Source: Amoebidium appalachense
Lineage: Eukaryota; Ichthyosporea
Assembly (NCBI GenBank): GCA_963693365.1
Contig: CAVNZM010000002.1
Coordinates: forward strand, 17,546,001 to 17,610,000
Reading direction: 5' to 3'
Length of the DNA: 64,000 nucleotides
Shown here: positions 37,839 to 50,200 of the stretch, piece after piece
How the letters are laid out: each line of letters opens with the position of its first letter
Position numbering within the stretch: the first letter of the stretch is position 1
The notes under the pieces: model-generated
What the model saw: the letters and a program-made list of their open reading frames with translations, nothing else
Told to the model about the DNA's origin: nothing
Database searches by the model: none
Program-made: the position numbers and the translations under genes

Positions 37839-38650
37839 GGCGCACGCGCATGTGTGTATGTGTGTGTATGTGTGCCTGTATGTGTGTGCACGCGTGCGTG
37901 CCTGTGTGTGTGTGTGTGCCTGCGTGCGCGTCTTGTGTGTGTGTGCCTGCGTGACATCTTTGTGCGTGTGTGCACGCTCTGTGTGCATGTATGTGATGTG
38001 TCCGAATGTATGTGTCTGTTAACGCGCGCGCATGGGTGTATGTGTGTGTCGGGAGCGTGGAGGGGAGGCAGGAGGGAAGAGAGACGAGGGAGGCGGAGGG
38101 GGAAGGGGGGGGGGGGGGGGGGGGGGGGGAGGGGGGGGGGGGTACGACATTTATTTGTGTCGAGCACGTATCTTTAGATGTCATCAAACGAGTTGGGTGC
38201 GTGTGTTTGTGTACAGCATTCTGCCGTAAATACGGTGGGCGTATGTGTGGTGCGCTGAAGTTGGTGGGTGTCAAGCACGTCTGAAACTGTGTGCAAACGT
38301 GTGTCAGCTCTATCGAGATGTGCGTATGAAGCAGCTGTGCGTGCACTCCGCAATTCCTAGCGTGTGTGTGTTCCCGGCATCGGACGTGACTAACCGCTTC
38401 TAGGTACGAGTCAGACGCTTTTAAAAAACAATGCAAACCCCAGCACAGAATCCCTACAAAGCAGTTTCAGTAACTGTCCCAATCCTAACAGTGATTCTTT
38501 GGTGTAAGAAAGGAAGTGTGGAATTCGAAACATGACTTCAGCGGGTCAACTGAACAGACCTTTCCTTAGAAACCGTGGCTCGTTTAGCACCACTACCCCG
38601 TTGAGCGCAAGCAGCAGCGCAAGAAAGAGCTCGCCAAGTGAAAACGCCAT
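36843..38650 (-). CDS. IER3IP1: IER3IP1/Yos1 family ER-Golgi transport protein (84 aa)
   Basis: This is a small membrane protein that works with the Yip1/Yif1 complex in ER-to-Golgi vesicle traffic. Exons are 38650-38560, 37786-37679 and 36898-36843; phases 1 and 1 agree at both junctions and the total is 85 codons including TGA. The 84-aa length equals that of the animal protein (about 82). The N-terminus MAFSLGELFLALLLALNGVV followed by LNEPRFL matches the family's conserved start (MAF, then a hydrophobic segment, then RFL). The centre has GFGQES and INSIQTV. The C-terminal hydrophobic segment YPLIGVNIVIIVMKLVLG matches the family's PLI-x2-N pattern. Two membrane segments lie at about 5-23 and 67-83. 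Intron 1 ends 20 nt after a CA run; intron 2 opens with GTATGT then a C run, and ends as (CA)nCAG. Each exon alone is too short for ordinary ORF detection. Confidence 0.93.
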
Positions 38651-40176
38651 GTTGTCCTCCTGTTTTCCCCTTGTCAAGTTTTTTTGTTCTTGGTCGACTC
38701 ACTCTGTTGTCCGCCCGTAGACGTACCCTGCAGTACTTGTAGTGGTTGCGAAGGGGTTTGGACTGTTCGGACAAACATCAGAACGGGTCGAAACCGGCCC
38801 GATTAGCACGATTCGGCTCGTTATGTTTGTGGTAAGCAACAACGAGTGAGAACATAGGTCATGTTTTTTTAGTTGCAAGCCAGATCTATGTTTTGTGTGT
38901 GACGCATTGAAAATTCGGGAAAGGCTGCACTGTGCAACATGCTTTGGTTGTTTCTCAGCACGCAGTATGTAAGTTGTCGGTGCCATGTAAACTCGACCCG
39001 GCACGGTCAGGACTTAATTGGCTCACACTGAAATCAGCCCACTGGTAGAACACCCCCACTCCTCCAGTAGGCTATATATATGTACCGTAGCATGCATGCC
39101 ACTCTGAGCCCCGGGGGTCCATGTTGACACTGAATTGAAACACTGCGTGGTGAGAGCACCTGTGCCATATCAATACATTATGCATACACACATATGCACC
39201 GGTTATAGTTGCTATTGAGTAAAACCTTATAGTTGAGCAAACATGTAAGTCGACTTCCAGTCCACGTGTGTGCATCGATCTCGAGATGGCCAACTGACTG
39301 CCCTGCATGTCAGTGCAGAGTTGCCTGCATGTGGTTATTCCGTTGCAGCATGCAACACATTCGATTTCGCACAGATGTGCGTGCACCCCATGCAACTATA
39401 TAGTGCAGGCACTTGCAATGTTCCGGAGCGCAATTGCGCAAAGGCATGCATATGCAGTGAAAAATCTACTCATCTACACGTGCATGATGTCACGCTTGCT
39501 TCACGACTGCGCAGTGCCATGCAAACCTAGGTGCTCATGGTGCAAGGCCAGTGTGTTTAGGATTGCACGTGCACGTGAATAGATTCAAGCACCTGTCCAT
39601 TGCTCCAGTGGCTCCGCGCGCGGTTCAGACTTCAACTTTTTATATATTATTAACAGGGTTGGCCCCATAGGGCTCCAAATACACAATCAGAAATACAAGC
39701 ACAATATGACAAGGGGGCCTAAGATTTCTGGTGCCCCACATAGGACGTTACGTGGTTGTTTGGCTACAAAAAATATGGGCTGTTCACTGGCCCGGGTGCA
39801 TATATGCCTATCTGTGAGCTATTTGAGCTTCATGCAGGCTTATCTAAAACCGTGTGTGTGCTGTGTGTGTGTGACTGTAACTACACGTGCGTGTGGGTGG
39901 CAAACATGTGCCATGCACATCATGATATGTGGTGTGTCTGAAAGTTGTGCCACGGTGTGTATTTGTTTGTTTGTTTGTTTGTGTGTGTGTGTCTGTGTGT
40001 GTGTGTGTGTTGCGTGCGCGTGTGCGCACGTGTGTGTGGTGTGTGTGTGTGTGTGTGTGTGTGTGAGTGTGTTGGCCAGATGTTAACCATTTTCATGCTT
40101 GGCCTACGTAAACATACACTGCTTCGTCCCTACTTCGACTCTGTCCTATGCCTCCAGTCACTACCCCTACGTGCCG
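38651..40176. other. Intergenic stretch upstream of IER3IP1
   Basis: It lies between the IER3IP1 start and the stop of the ZZ-finger gene, both on -. It holds a GT-rich patch (about 39960-40075) and no accepted open frame. The frames near 38699-39004 (-) and 39270-39582 (+) show no motif. Confidence 0.5.
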
Positions 40177-42639
40177 TCATTCAGCAGCGGACCATGGCCT
40201 ATAGAGGGTGTGTGCGGCGGCCAGCTTAGGGGGTTGCCGTGGGTCGCCCTCCTGCGCCCGGTACATGCCCGGTGCAGCCCCCAGCCTGTCCTGCCCATAG
40301 CCGTACAGCTGCCCGTTTTCGGCCCGACCCGTTTCCATTGCCCCTGCTGGCCGCTGTGGTGACGGGCCATACCCAAAGCGCGTCCGATCCGGCCCGAGGT
40401 CCTTCCGGTCCACCATGGCACCCCGAGCATCGAAGCTGTCGTAATCGGGTCGGGCCGGCTGTTTCTGACCCGTTTGGACCCCCAGGCGGTCCATCTGCTG
40501 CATGCGCTGGGGGTATGGCTGGGCCATGGGGTCCTGCATGCGGTCCGGGTAGGGGCTGCGCGCCTGTGGCTGCTTCTCCCTGTCCATGTAGCCATAGTCC
40601 CGGCCCATGCCGTAGCCCTGCACGGGCCCCCTTGCTGGTCCCTCCTGTCCCCCCGCCCAGTACCCGGCCATGCCCTCCCGCGGGCCGCCAGGCATATCCG
40701 GGTCACGGTACGGGCCACTGGGCATGCGGGCGGGCTGTTGGTCCCAGGGCTGGTGCATGGGCTGGGCTGGGCGGGGGCTGTGGGCATCTCTGGGCTGGTG
40801 CTGGGGGTCCAGCCTGTCCTGCTGGCGGTCTGCAGCAGCCATGCGGTCCATGAGGTGCTGGTGCCTGGGCCCGTATGTGGTGCGGCGCATGGCCTCAACG
40901 CCCTTCTGGTGCACCAGCAGCAGCCGCTGCTTCTCGGCCTCATCAAGCGGCTCCTTGCCCTTGGCCTCCCCCCGTGTCTTGACACTCTCGATCTTCACTC
41001 CCTCCCCTGCGCCACCGTACTCACCAAGCGACCCCCGTCGCAGTCTCTCAGAGGGGTCTCCCCCGGGCCCAGGGATGCGCTTCTCACGCATGCCATAGTC
41101 CATGGATGTTGGTGGCGGTGGTGTCGCATAGCGAGGTCGGGCCGCAACGCCTGGCGGGGGCATGCGGGGGGGTGCAGAGCCAGGGGGCCAGCGGTCGGCA
41201 GGGTGGCGCACTGCAGGCCGGTCCATGGGGTGGCCCATGTCGCTGGCCCGCTCACTGTCCCCATAGCGCGGCACCGGCCCGGCAAACGCAGATGGCCGCT
41301 GACCCGACCCATATGGCACAGCCCGTGGATCGGCCCGGGGGTCACCCCATGAATCGGCCCGCGGGTCGCCCCGTAGATCTGCCCTTATGTCAGCCCGTGG
41401 GTCAGACCGTGGGTCATTGCGTGGATCGGCCACGGGTCGCGGATCAACCCGTTGATCGGCCCGTGGGTCGAGTCGTGAGTCGGTTCGTGGATCAAGTTGC
41501 TGAGACCCGCGGTGTTCTGCCGGTGGGACGAGGCTGGCCCGTTGAACGGGTGGGCCATGGTGCTGGCCCACATTGCGGTAGTCGGGTCGCTGTGGCTGGG
41601 TCGGGCTGGTGCCGGCCCGGTAGTCGACCCGTTGATCGGGCCGGGCCATCGAGTCACCTCGGTCCATAGGGTATTGGGCGGGGTTTGGTGACTTGCGAGG
41701 TGAGCCGGGGAGGATGGCCTCCTGTCGGTAAGTGTGCGGGTGAGTGGGTGTGGGCGTACCAGTGTGTGTGTGTGTGTGTAGCTGTTTGCAACACACCTAT
41801 GCTCGGCAAGATGACGTGGCCCACGCATGCGACAAACAAAAGCACACACCCACAGCCAGGAAAGCAAGTACAGAACAGAGTGAAAGGCGTTCGGTCAACA
41901 CACACTGGCACACAGGCACCCCACACCCCTTGTGCAATACCTAAACACTCCCCACGGCACCTTCCCTCACATCTATCTGCAGCAGCATCAGGTCAAAACA
42001 AGTGGACCCAGGGCCATAGAATCACACAAGATGAGCGCAACATACGTGTGTGCACACTTGCAAGCACACCACAGACACGTGCACAGGCATGCACCACCAT
42101 ATCACACCACACACAAGATTAAGTCCATCTGTCAAGAACCTGTTTTCTCCCAGCCCCCATCCACCAGCCACTGCCTGCCCTGACTGTGCATGTGGGCCTC
42201 GGAGCCACTCACCGCTGCCGGCTGCAACCTGCGCTGGGCCTGCTCCATGGGCTGCTCCTCGTGCCCGTCATATCCCCACCGCCGACGCTTCTCTGCAGGC
42301 CCATCGGCCCGCTGGAAACAAAGAAAAGACATACAGTTAGCAAGGGGAGGGAAAGGGTAGGTCGTGCTGGTGGCTGTGTGCATGTGAGAAGTTGGAATGG
42401 GTGGTGAGGGATTTGTGTTTGGGCATTGTGTTTGGTAAGGGATCTGGGGGCTTTCACAGTGACACCAAAAGATGTATGTGTTGCTGTTTTGTGGGATGAG
42501 GGGGTGGAATGCGGTTAACAAGGTACCGCTGCCAGGGAGGGGGGGGAGGGGGGGGGGGGGAAGGGGAGAGGGGGGATGGCGAAGGAACATTCTGTGCTTT
42601 GCTGCAGAGAAATGAGGGGTTGGGACTGCCCGTGGGGGT

Positions 42640-42683
<44 letters not shown>

Positions 42684-42785
42684 ACGCATGCATCCACACA
42701 CGACACACAAACTGCAAACCAACCCACCCTTCCCTACCCATTTCCCCCAGAGGAAACAAGGCCACCCCCCAACCCCCCTACCCCC

Positions 42786-42854
<69 letters not shown>

Positions 42855-43015
42855 CTCGCACACGTGCACACACACAGCTCGTCATTCCTCCCCCCCCCCC
42901 CACCACCACCACCACCACCACACACAGACACACCCAAATCCACACCCCCATATACCCACCACATCGCCACACCAAACCCGCGGACACTGACCCATCCCCA
43001 CAAATATATGGCACC

Positions 43016-43078
<63 letters not shown>

Positions 43079-43194
43079 CCAATCCGCCCCACCCCCCCAC
43101 CCACACAGCCTACAACCACACAAACCACACAAGTACCGACCCACCCACCTACACATGAGCGCAAGCGCATCCACAACCCATCCACACACACACG

Positions 43195-43243
<49 letters not shown>

Positions 43244-46013
43244 CACATCCAGACGGACGCACGCACACAAATGCCATGAGAACACACCCACGCCCTCACC
43301 TCCACACATCCACCCATCCCCGCCCACCCACACCCATCCACACACACACACAACCACCCACCCACTGATCTACACATCCACACCAACAAACACATATCCC
43401 CGTCCACCCTACCACCCACCCACAACATCCCCACCCACCCTACCACCCACAACCACCCACGCACTCACCCACACACACACCCTCACCCACGCACGCACGC
43501 ATGCACCCACTCACGCACGCACGCACCCACTCATGCACGCACCCACACACGCACGCACCCACGCACGCACGCACCCACACGCCCACACATACAGGCACGC
43601 ACGCACGCATGCATACACACCCACACACACACCCACACACCCAGCCATGCAAATGCGCATGCACACACGCACCTGGTCGCCATAGTCGCCCATAGAGTCC
43701 AGCATTCTCTTCTTGCCCTGCTCCAGCACCGGCCCACCCCCCATGCCCCGTGCGCCCCCCATCTCCCCATACTCGCCCCTGTCACCGTCCTCCCCCCGCA
43801 GGGCCTGTCTCCCCTGCCCGTCACCCTTCCTGGCATGTGCATAGTCCGCGACATGTGGTGGGGGTGGGGGTGGTGCGGCCATGCGGGGTCTGCGTTGGCG
43901 CTGTGCCGTGGGCGCCGCAGGTGGGGGCTGTGAGCTGGACCGCCAGCGGTAGTCAAATTCCTCGGCCTGTACCATATGAGACCCCTTGCGCTCGGGTGCA
44001 CCACCAACAACAATCTCGGGTCGGGATGGGGGATTGACGGGTCGGGTCGGGTCGGGCTGGCTTTGCCGTGGTGGTCCACGTGCTCCCGGTGGTGGCCATA
44101 TTGGCCTGTAGACGGGCTGCATGTAGGAGGGGTCCCCGCCGGGGGGTTTTGCGTCGGCCGGTGTGGGTTGTGTATATGTGAATTTCGGGGGGTAGTGGGT
44201 GCTGAGGCCAGCTGACGAGGGGCTAGGGGGGGCTTTTGGTTTTTCCATGAGTCTGGGGGGACCGGCCTGCTGGGCCTGGGGGCTGGGTGGCATGGCGGCA
44301 CGTGGAGATGGGCCCCGAGGTGCCCGGGGTCTGGGGTTGGGGGGTGTTTAAGTAATAGACACAGCAGGGGGGTGTAAAGCCACGCCCATGCTACTTCAGA
44401 GAGCCAACCAGGGAGGGGGGGGATTTGGAAACCACATTTAAAGCCACACCCATGCTAGTTCAATCAGAGAGGCTACGAATAGTCTACCAGAGGAGGAGGA
44501 GGAGGAAGGGGGGGGGGGGGGGGTTTGAATGCGTCAAAAAGTACGGGGGGGGGGGGGGGGGGGGGGAACCAACAATAAATTCCGGGCCGGATCATTCGGC
44601 AGAGAAACATCCAAAAAGTACAACCTCCCCCCCACCCACCCCACACACCCACCCCACCCCCCCCACCCCCCAAACCATGCCAAGCGTACACAGGCATCCC
44701 CCAGACAAAAAAAAATGGGTTGTGCCCGAACACGTTTCCGTTAACTGCCCGCCAATAAAGAAAAGCAGCACACTAGCCGACACTTCCAAGCCCTTAGAGA
44801 CCCATGCACACAGACACACCACATCTAAAATCCAGAAGGTCACCCAAAATCCATCCACAATAAATCGACATCCCTTTCTAACCCCATAAAATCCCTATAA
44901 CATCCACTTACCATCACACAGCCGCATGTGCATACATACACCCGCACCACACATACAATGTGCTTATAGACAAGAATGAACAGAACCCCCCACATGCAGG
45001 CACCAGCAAGAGCACACACACACAGTGACACGAGAGCACAGGCACACACACACGGACCCATATGCGCATACAGTCATAATAACATCAACACACACACACA
45101 CACACACACACATGCACGCACACACGCATGCACACACACATACATATGTGGCACATGCACGTGCACACGCATGCACACACACATACACATGTGGCACATG
45201 CACACACATACACATGTGGCACATGCACACACACCTTTGTGGTGGAGCATGGCCTGGGTCCCATGGTGGAGGGGGTCCTCCTGGGGACGGCGTGGGTGGG
45301 CCAGAATGGGGGCCACTTGGGGGCACGGTCTGCTGGGGGGCAGAGCATCAGGGGCTGTCACGTGCACCGCCTACCATGTACACAACACTACCATGTGCAC
45401 AACCTACCACGACACAACACACCACCACGTGCAAAACATTCATGTGCACTGCATCAACGTGAGTGCGCCACACCACCACCCCAACACGTGCACCACCTAA
45501 CCACGTGCACCACCTAACCACGTGCACCACCTAACCACGTGCACCACCTAACCACGTGCACCACCTAACCACGTGCACCACCTAACCACGTGCACCACCT
45601 AACCACGTGCACAAGCACCACGACGTGCAACATTCAAGTGCACTGCATGCATATCCACGTGAGTGCACCACACCACCACCCCAGCACGTGCACCCACCTG
45701 TGTCTGTGCTGGGGGCTGTGGTTCTGTGCCTGCAGAAGATACTGACGACCGGGGAGGCTGGGGGCCTGGCCGGGAGGCCATAGCCACACGCACCCATTTC
45801 TCACGCCTTGAGGGGTGGGTGGGCCGCTGCAGGCTGGGGGGAGGTTGGGTTGATTAGGTTGGGGTGTGAGATACCGAACATGGTGTCTGGGTGGGTGTGG
45901 TTGCATCCATCATGAAAAGAGAAGAGAGAGTATGAGAGTGTGGGTTGCGTGCTGGCGCTTTACTTGCACATCTTTGCTTGCACGTATGTGAAGGGGGCAG
46001 GAAGGAGGGGGAA

Positions 46014-46049
<36 letters not shown>

Positions 46050-47230
46050 TGAATGCGTCAGAGAGTACGAAGCACACGAGAACAACGGATAACACGATAC
46101 GATGCGCACGGGGGGGGGGTTGTACCTGTCGGGCAGTGGTGGGAGGGCTATTTTGATTGGACGCTTATTCTCCATGGTAACCATGGATGGTGCCGACGGA
46201 GGTTGGGCTGTGGGGGTGGGTGAGGGCCGCTCAGACGGGTTGGGGGGCACCACGGCTACAGACGCTGACCACGTGGCTGCCGTGGGGGCTGTGGGTGCTG
46301 TGATTGTGTTTTAGTTAGCCAATGGATGGTGGGGGGTAAAATGGTAGCGCTGTGCTTGGTGTAATCATATTTAGGTGTTCTGTCATGGATTTTATGGATA
46401 TATGGTGTGTGCTAAAGCAGTGAATGGCCTGCAGGGTGCCTGTTGAGTTAAAACTCTCACTCAAACACAATTGTCACGGGTTGTAGCAGACGGCTAGCGG
46501 TATGGTGACATCCCATCCAGTGCACAGGGGCCAAGCATTTACTACCTTTATGTTGACTTGGGTAGGTAACATGAAAACTTTGAGCAAAGCCAAGGTAGGC
46601 ATGTCTTCTGGATTTCCATAAAACCATATTCTAATCATCCAGATCTGCCGTGTCTTTGTGTATAGTTGCCAGTGTCTGTACGTGAATGATTGTGTCCGTG
46701 TATGACTGTCTGTGTACCTGTGTATCTGCTGATGAATCTCTCTTCTCTCTCTCTCTCTCTCCATCCAACCCCCCCCCCCCCTCCCCCCCCCCTTCCCCCC
46801 CCGCTCCATCCTCCGCGCACCCCTCCCCCTCTCGCACTCTTCTCCCCCCCCCCCCCCCCCCCCCCCCCTCCTCTCTCTTCCTTCTCTTTTTCTCTCTCTC
46901 ACTGTGTGTGTGTGTGTGTGCACATGCATGTGCAGTGCAGATAATGCGCATACCTGTTGTTTGTGTCTGTGTGGTAGTAGTTATGTTCTCGCCAAACAGC
47001 ACATCCATGACCATATCTGCATCCAGACTGATCTCCTCACTGTCCAGCAATGTCTGCACTGCCCCAAGTGTGCCAGATGCAGTGCTCTGCCCTAGGGCAT
47101 GCTGCCGTGCATTCTGTGTGGACAGTGGTGCGCGTGGTTAGCGTGGTGTGTAGAAGTGAGAGGGGGTGTGGTTGGTGGTCAGGATGTGTGTGTGTATATG
47201 TGTGTGTGTGTAGTGTCTCCCTCTCTCTCT

Positions 47231-47277
<47 letters not shown>

Positions 47278-50200
47278 ACTCTCTCTCTCTGTGTGTGTGT
47301 GTGTGTGTGTGTGTGTTTGTTTGTTTGTGTCTGAGTGTTTCTGTGTGGACGGGTGTGTCTGGCGGTAGGAGTATGATTGGGTGGTGGGGAGGGTGTGCGA
47401 GGTTGTGTGTGGTATGGTGGTGAGAGAAGGTGTGGTGGTGTGGGTGTGAGAGTGTTAACATATTTAGAGGGTGGTGAGAGTGTATTGAGAGGGGGGTAAA
47501 GAGTGTGTGTAGAGTGATGTGGGTGTGGGTGTGTGTGTATGTGTGGTGCTGTTAGTGTGGATAGTTGCACGGAGCAGTAAAACGGAATGGAGAGGCAGGT
47601 GAAGGGCAATGGCTGCCGGGGAAGGGGGGGAGGGGGGGAAGGGATATGGTTAAGGAAATGAGTGGTGACTGTATTACTTAAAGGTGATGGCCCAAGCGAT
47701 GTTGGAAGCTGTGTGTGTGGACCTTGCTGGATGTGTAATAGCCAGAGCTTGGGTAGTGGTGGTGTGTGCACGTGATCATATTGGGTAGTCGTGCTAGTAC
47801 CGGCTCGTGGGGTGGTGCATGCAAATGGCACACAGACTGCCACGTGCACACACATGCCCGCATATACCGACACTGACTTGCACGCCCACACACACGTGCC
47901 CCCTAACCTATTAATTGCCCTCTCCAATCCCTATTCCCTCCCTCCCCCCCGCCTCAAACCCCCCAACACACACACACATGCATTCTCCCGTTCTGCACAC
48001 ACAGGCTTGTAGTGATGCATTCAGGTGTGTGTGCCAGATTATAGAGGCACGAGTGTTTGCAGGTATTAAGGTGGGCAGGTGTGCACCCAAGCAGAGGAGG
48101 TCCTGCCGTGTACAATGCTTGTGTTTCACTTTGCACCACAGTTATGTGCTCATTTTGGTTTTCTCTCTCTCTCTCTCTCTCCCCCCCCCCCCCCCCCCCC
48201 CCCCCCCTCCCCCCTTCCTTTCCCCATCTCCCCCCCCTCTCCCGCCTGCTTGCCCATCTGCCCGCAAGACCCAAAAGAGCAGGAGGGAGCACACATAAGG
48301 AATATGCCTTTTATACAGAGCTATTCTCGGAGGGTGTGAGTGTGTGTAGTGTTGGTGGTGGTGGGGGAGGGGGGGGGGGGGGGGGGGGGGTTACCTGAAA
48401 GCAGTATGCCAGGGTGTCCTCCATGTCCTGGTCGGACATAGGGAAGTGCACACGTGGGGCGCCATCCACCCCATCACCACCCTCTTCTAATGTTTCATCT
48501 CCCTCCTCCACAATCATTCCCTGCCTCAGCCCCTCCAAGTCCGTATTTCCGTGCATGGAATTTCCAACTAAAACCCCCCCTTGCGCAGGTTGCTGCACAC
48601 TCTTCTGATCAAGGACTACGGAGCCCGGGAGCAAAAGCCCCCTGACCATTTTGTGGGTTATCCGTGCCCGTGCGCGCTCCAAATTCTGCCTATGTTTCCG
48701 AAATATGTTTGTCAACTCCTGGACCACACAGGGCTGCAGCAGCCTAACGGTGAGCTCAAGAGTCGAGGACCCGTCCAGGGCAAACCCCTGCAGGCCCCTC
48801 AAAATGGCTTCTTTGGCTGGTTTCACGTCGTGTAGTTTGCCCGACACTAGCCGATTGTTGTAGCAGCTGTGCGGGTGGCCTATGCGGCGGTAGCAGGGGT
48901 TACAGAGGAAGATCTGCGTGAGGGGGTGGGGTGAGGAGGTGGTGGTGGGTGTGCACTCTGCACGTGCTAGGTGCATGTCTGCACGCAAAGGTGCCCGTGT
49001 GTGAGAGTGCTTTTGTGTGAGCCTATGTGTCGGCATGTGTGTGTTTGTGTGTGTGCCTATGGGTAGATATGCATGACTAAGGTCTACACGGGCCAGTGTC
49101 GACTCGTTTGCATGCCTGAGCGCTCATTCGTGCACGTGCTTGTTCGTTTGTCTGCGAATGTGCAAACGTCCGTGCTTGTGTCTGCTGCGTACGTGTGTAC
49201 CTACGCCTAAATGCGGACGTGCTGGCAAGGGGCCGTGTGTGCGCACGTGCACATGAGAATCCGTGCCAAGCCATCTGCATGTGACCTTGTATGCCGCATG
49301 TGTGCATGCATGCAAATGCACCTGCAGATAAGCACTTTCCTGGACATGCTCTTGCGGGCGGTCATGTCTGCATTATGTGCAGCCGTGTGCATGCAGTGTG
49401 CATGCGCTTGGGACGTGTGTATGTGTCGGTGTAGGTATACTTGCGCAGTATAGATGGCGGGGCAGGGGATGGGTGAACTGCACTTTTTCTGTGTGCGTGG
49501 GGCGGGCAGCCAGGGGGGGGGGGGGGGGGGGGGGGAGGGGGGTTTGAATGCGGAACACGGTACGAAGTACGCATACACGACGAGAAGCATGGTGCAGGAC
49601 ACATGCAAAGGCAAACATTCAAGTATGCATCATCAGCCATGTGCACAGTATGCGTCATAAGCAGAGCCCATCCTCAGGGAGGACCCAAGTCATCAATTGC
49701 GTCTGAGTTTCGACCCCTTAGCCCGCGTATATACGACGCTCCAACTCAGACAGCAGCATCAACTGAACTTGGGCGGGTCAACCCGTCTTGATCAAAGACG
49801 AGCAGGGTTGCTTATGCAAGCAAGGTGAGCAAAACGGTGAAGATGTGTGTGCAAACTAATGCAGTGCAGCAAAAAATGTGTATGTGCTTAGGGGGGGGGG
49901 GGGGGGGGGGGTTTGAATGCGGAACACAGTACGAAGTACGCATAGACGATGAGAAGCATGATGCAGGACACATGCAAAGGCAAACATTCAAGTATGCAGC
50001 ATCAGCCATGCGCACAGTATGCGTCATAAGCAGAGCCCATCCTCAGGGAGGGCCCAAGTCATCAATTGCGTCTGAGTTTCGACCCCTTAGCCCGCGTATA
50101 TACGACGCTCCAACTCAGACAGCAGCATCAACTGAACTTGGGTGGGTCAACCCGTCTGGGGGATGGGTCTGGTGTTGTGCCCACTTTACCATGTGAGTGA

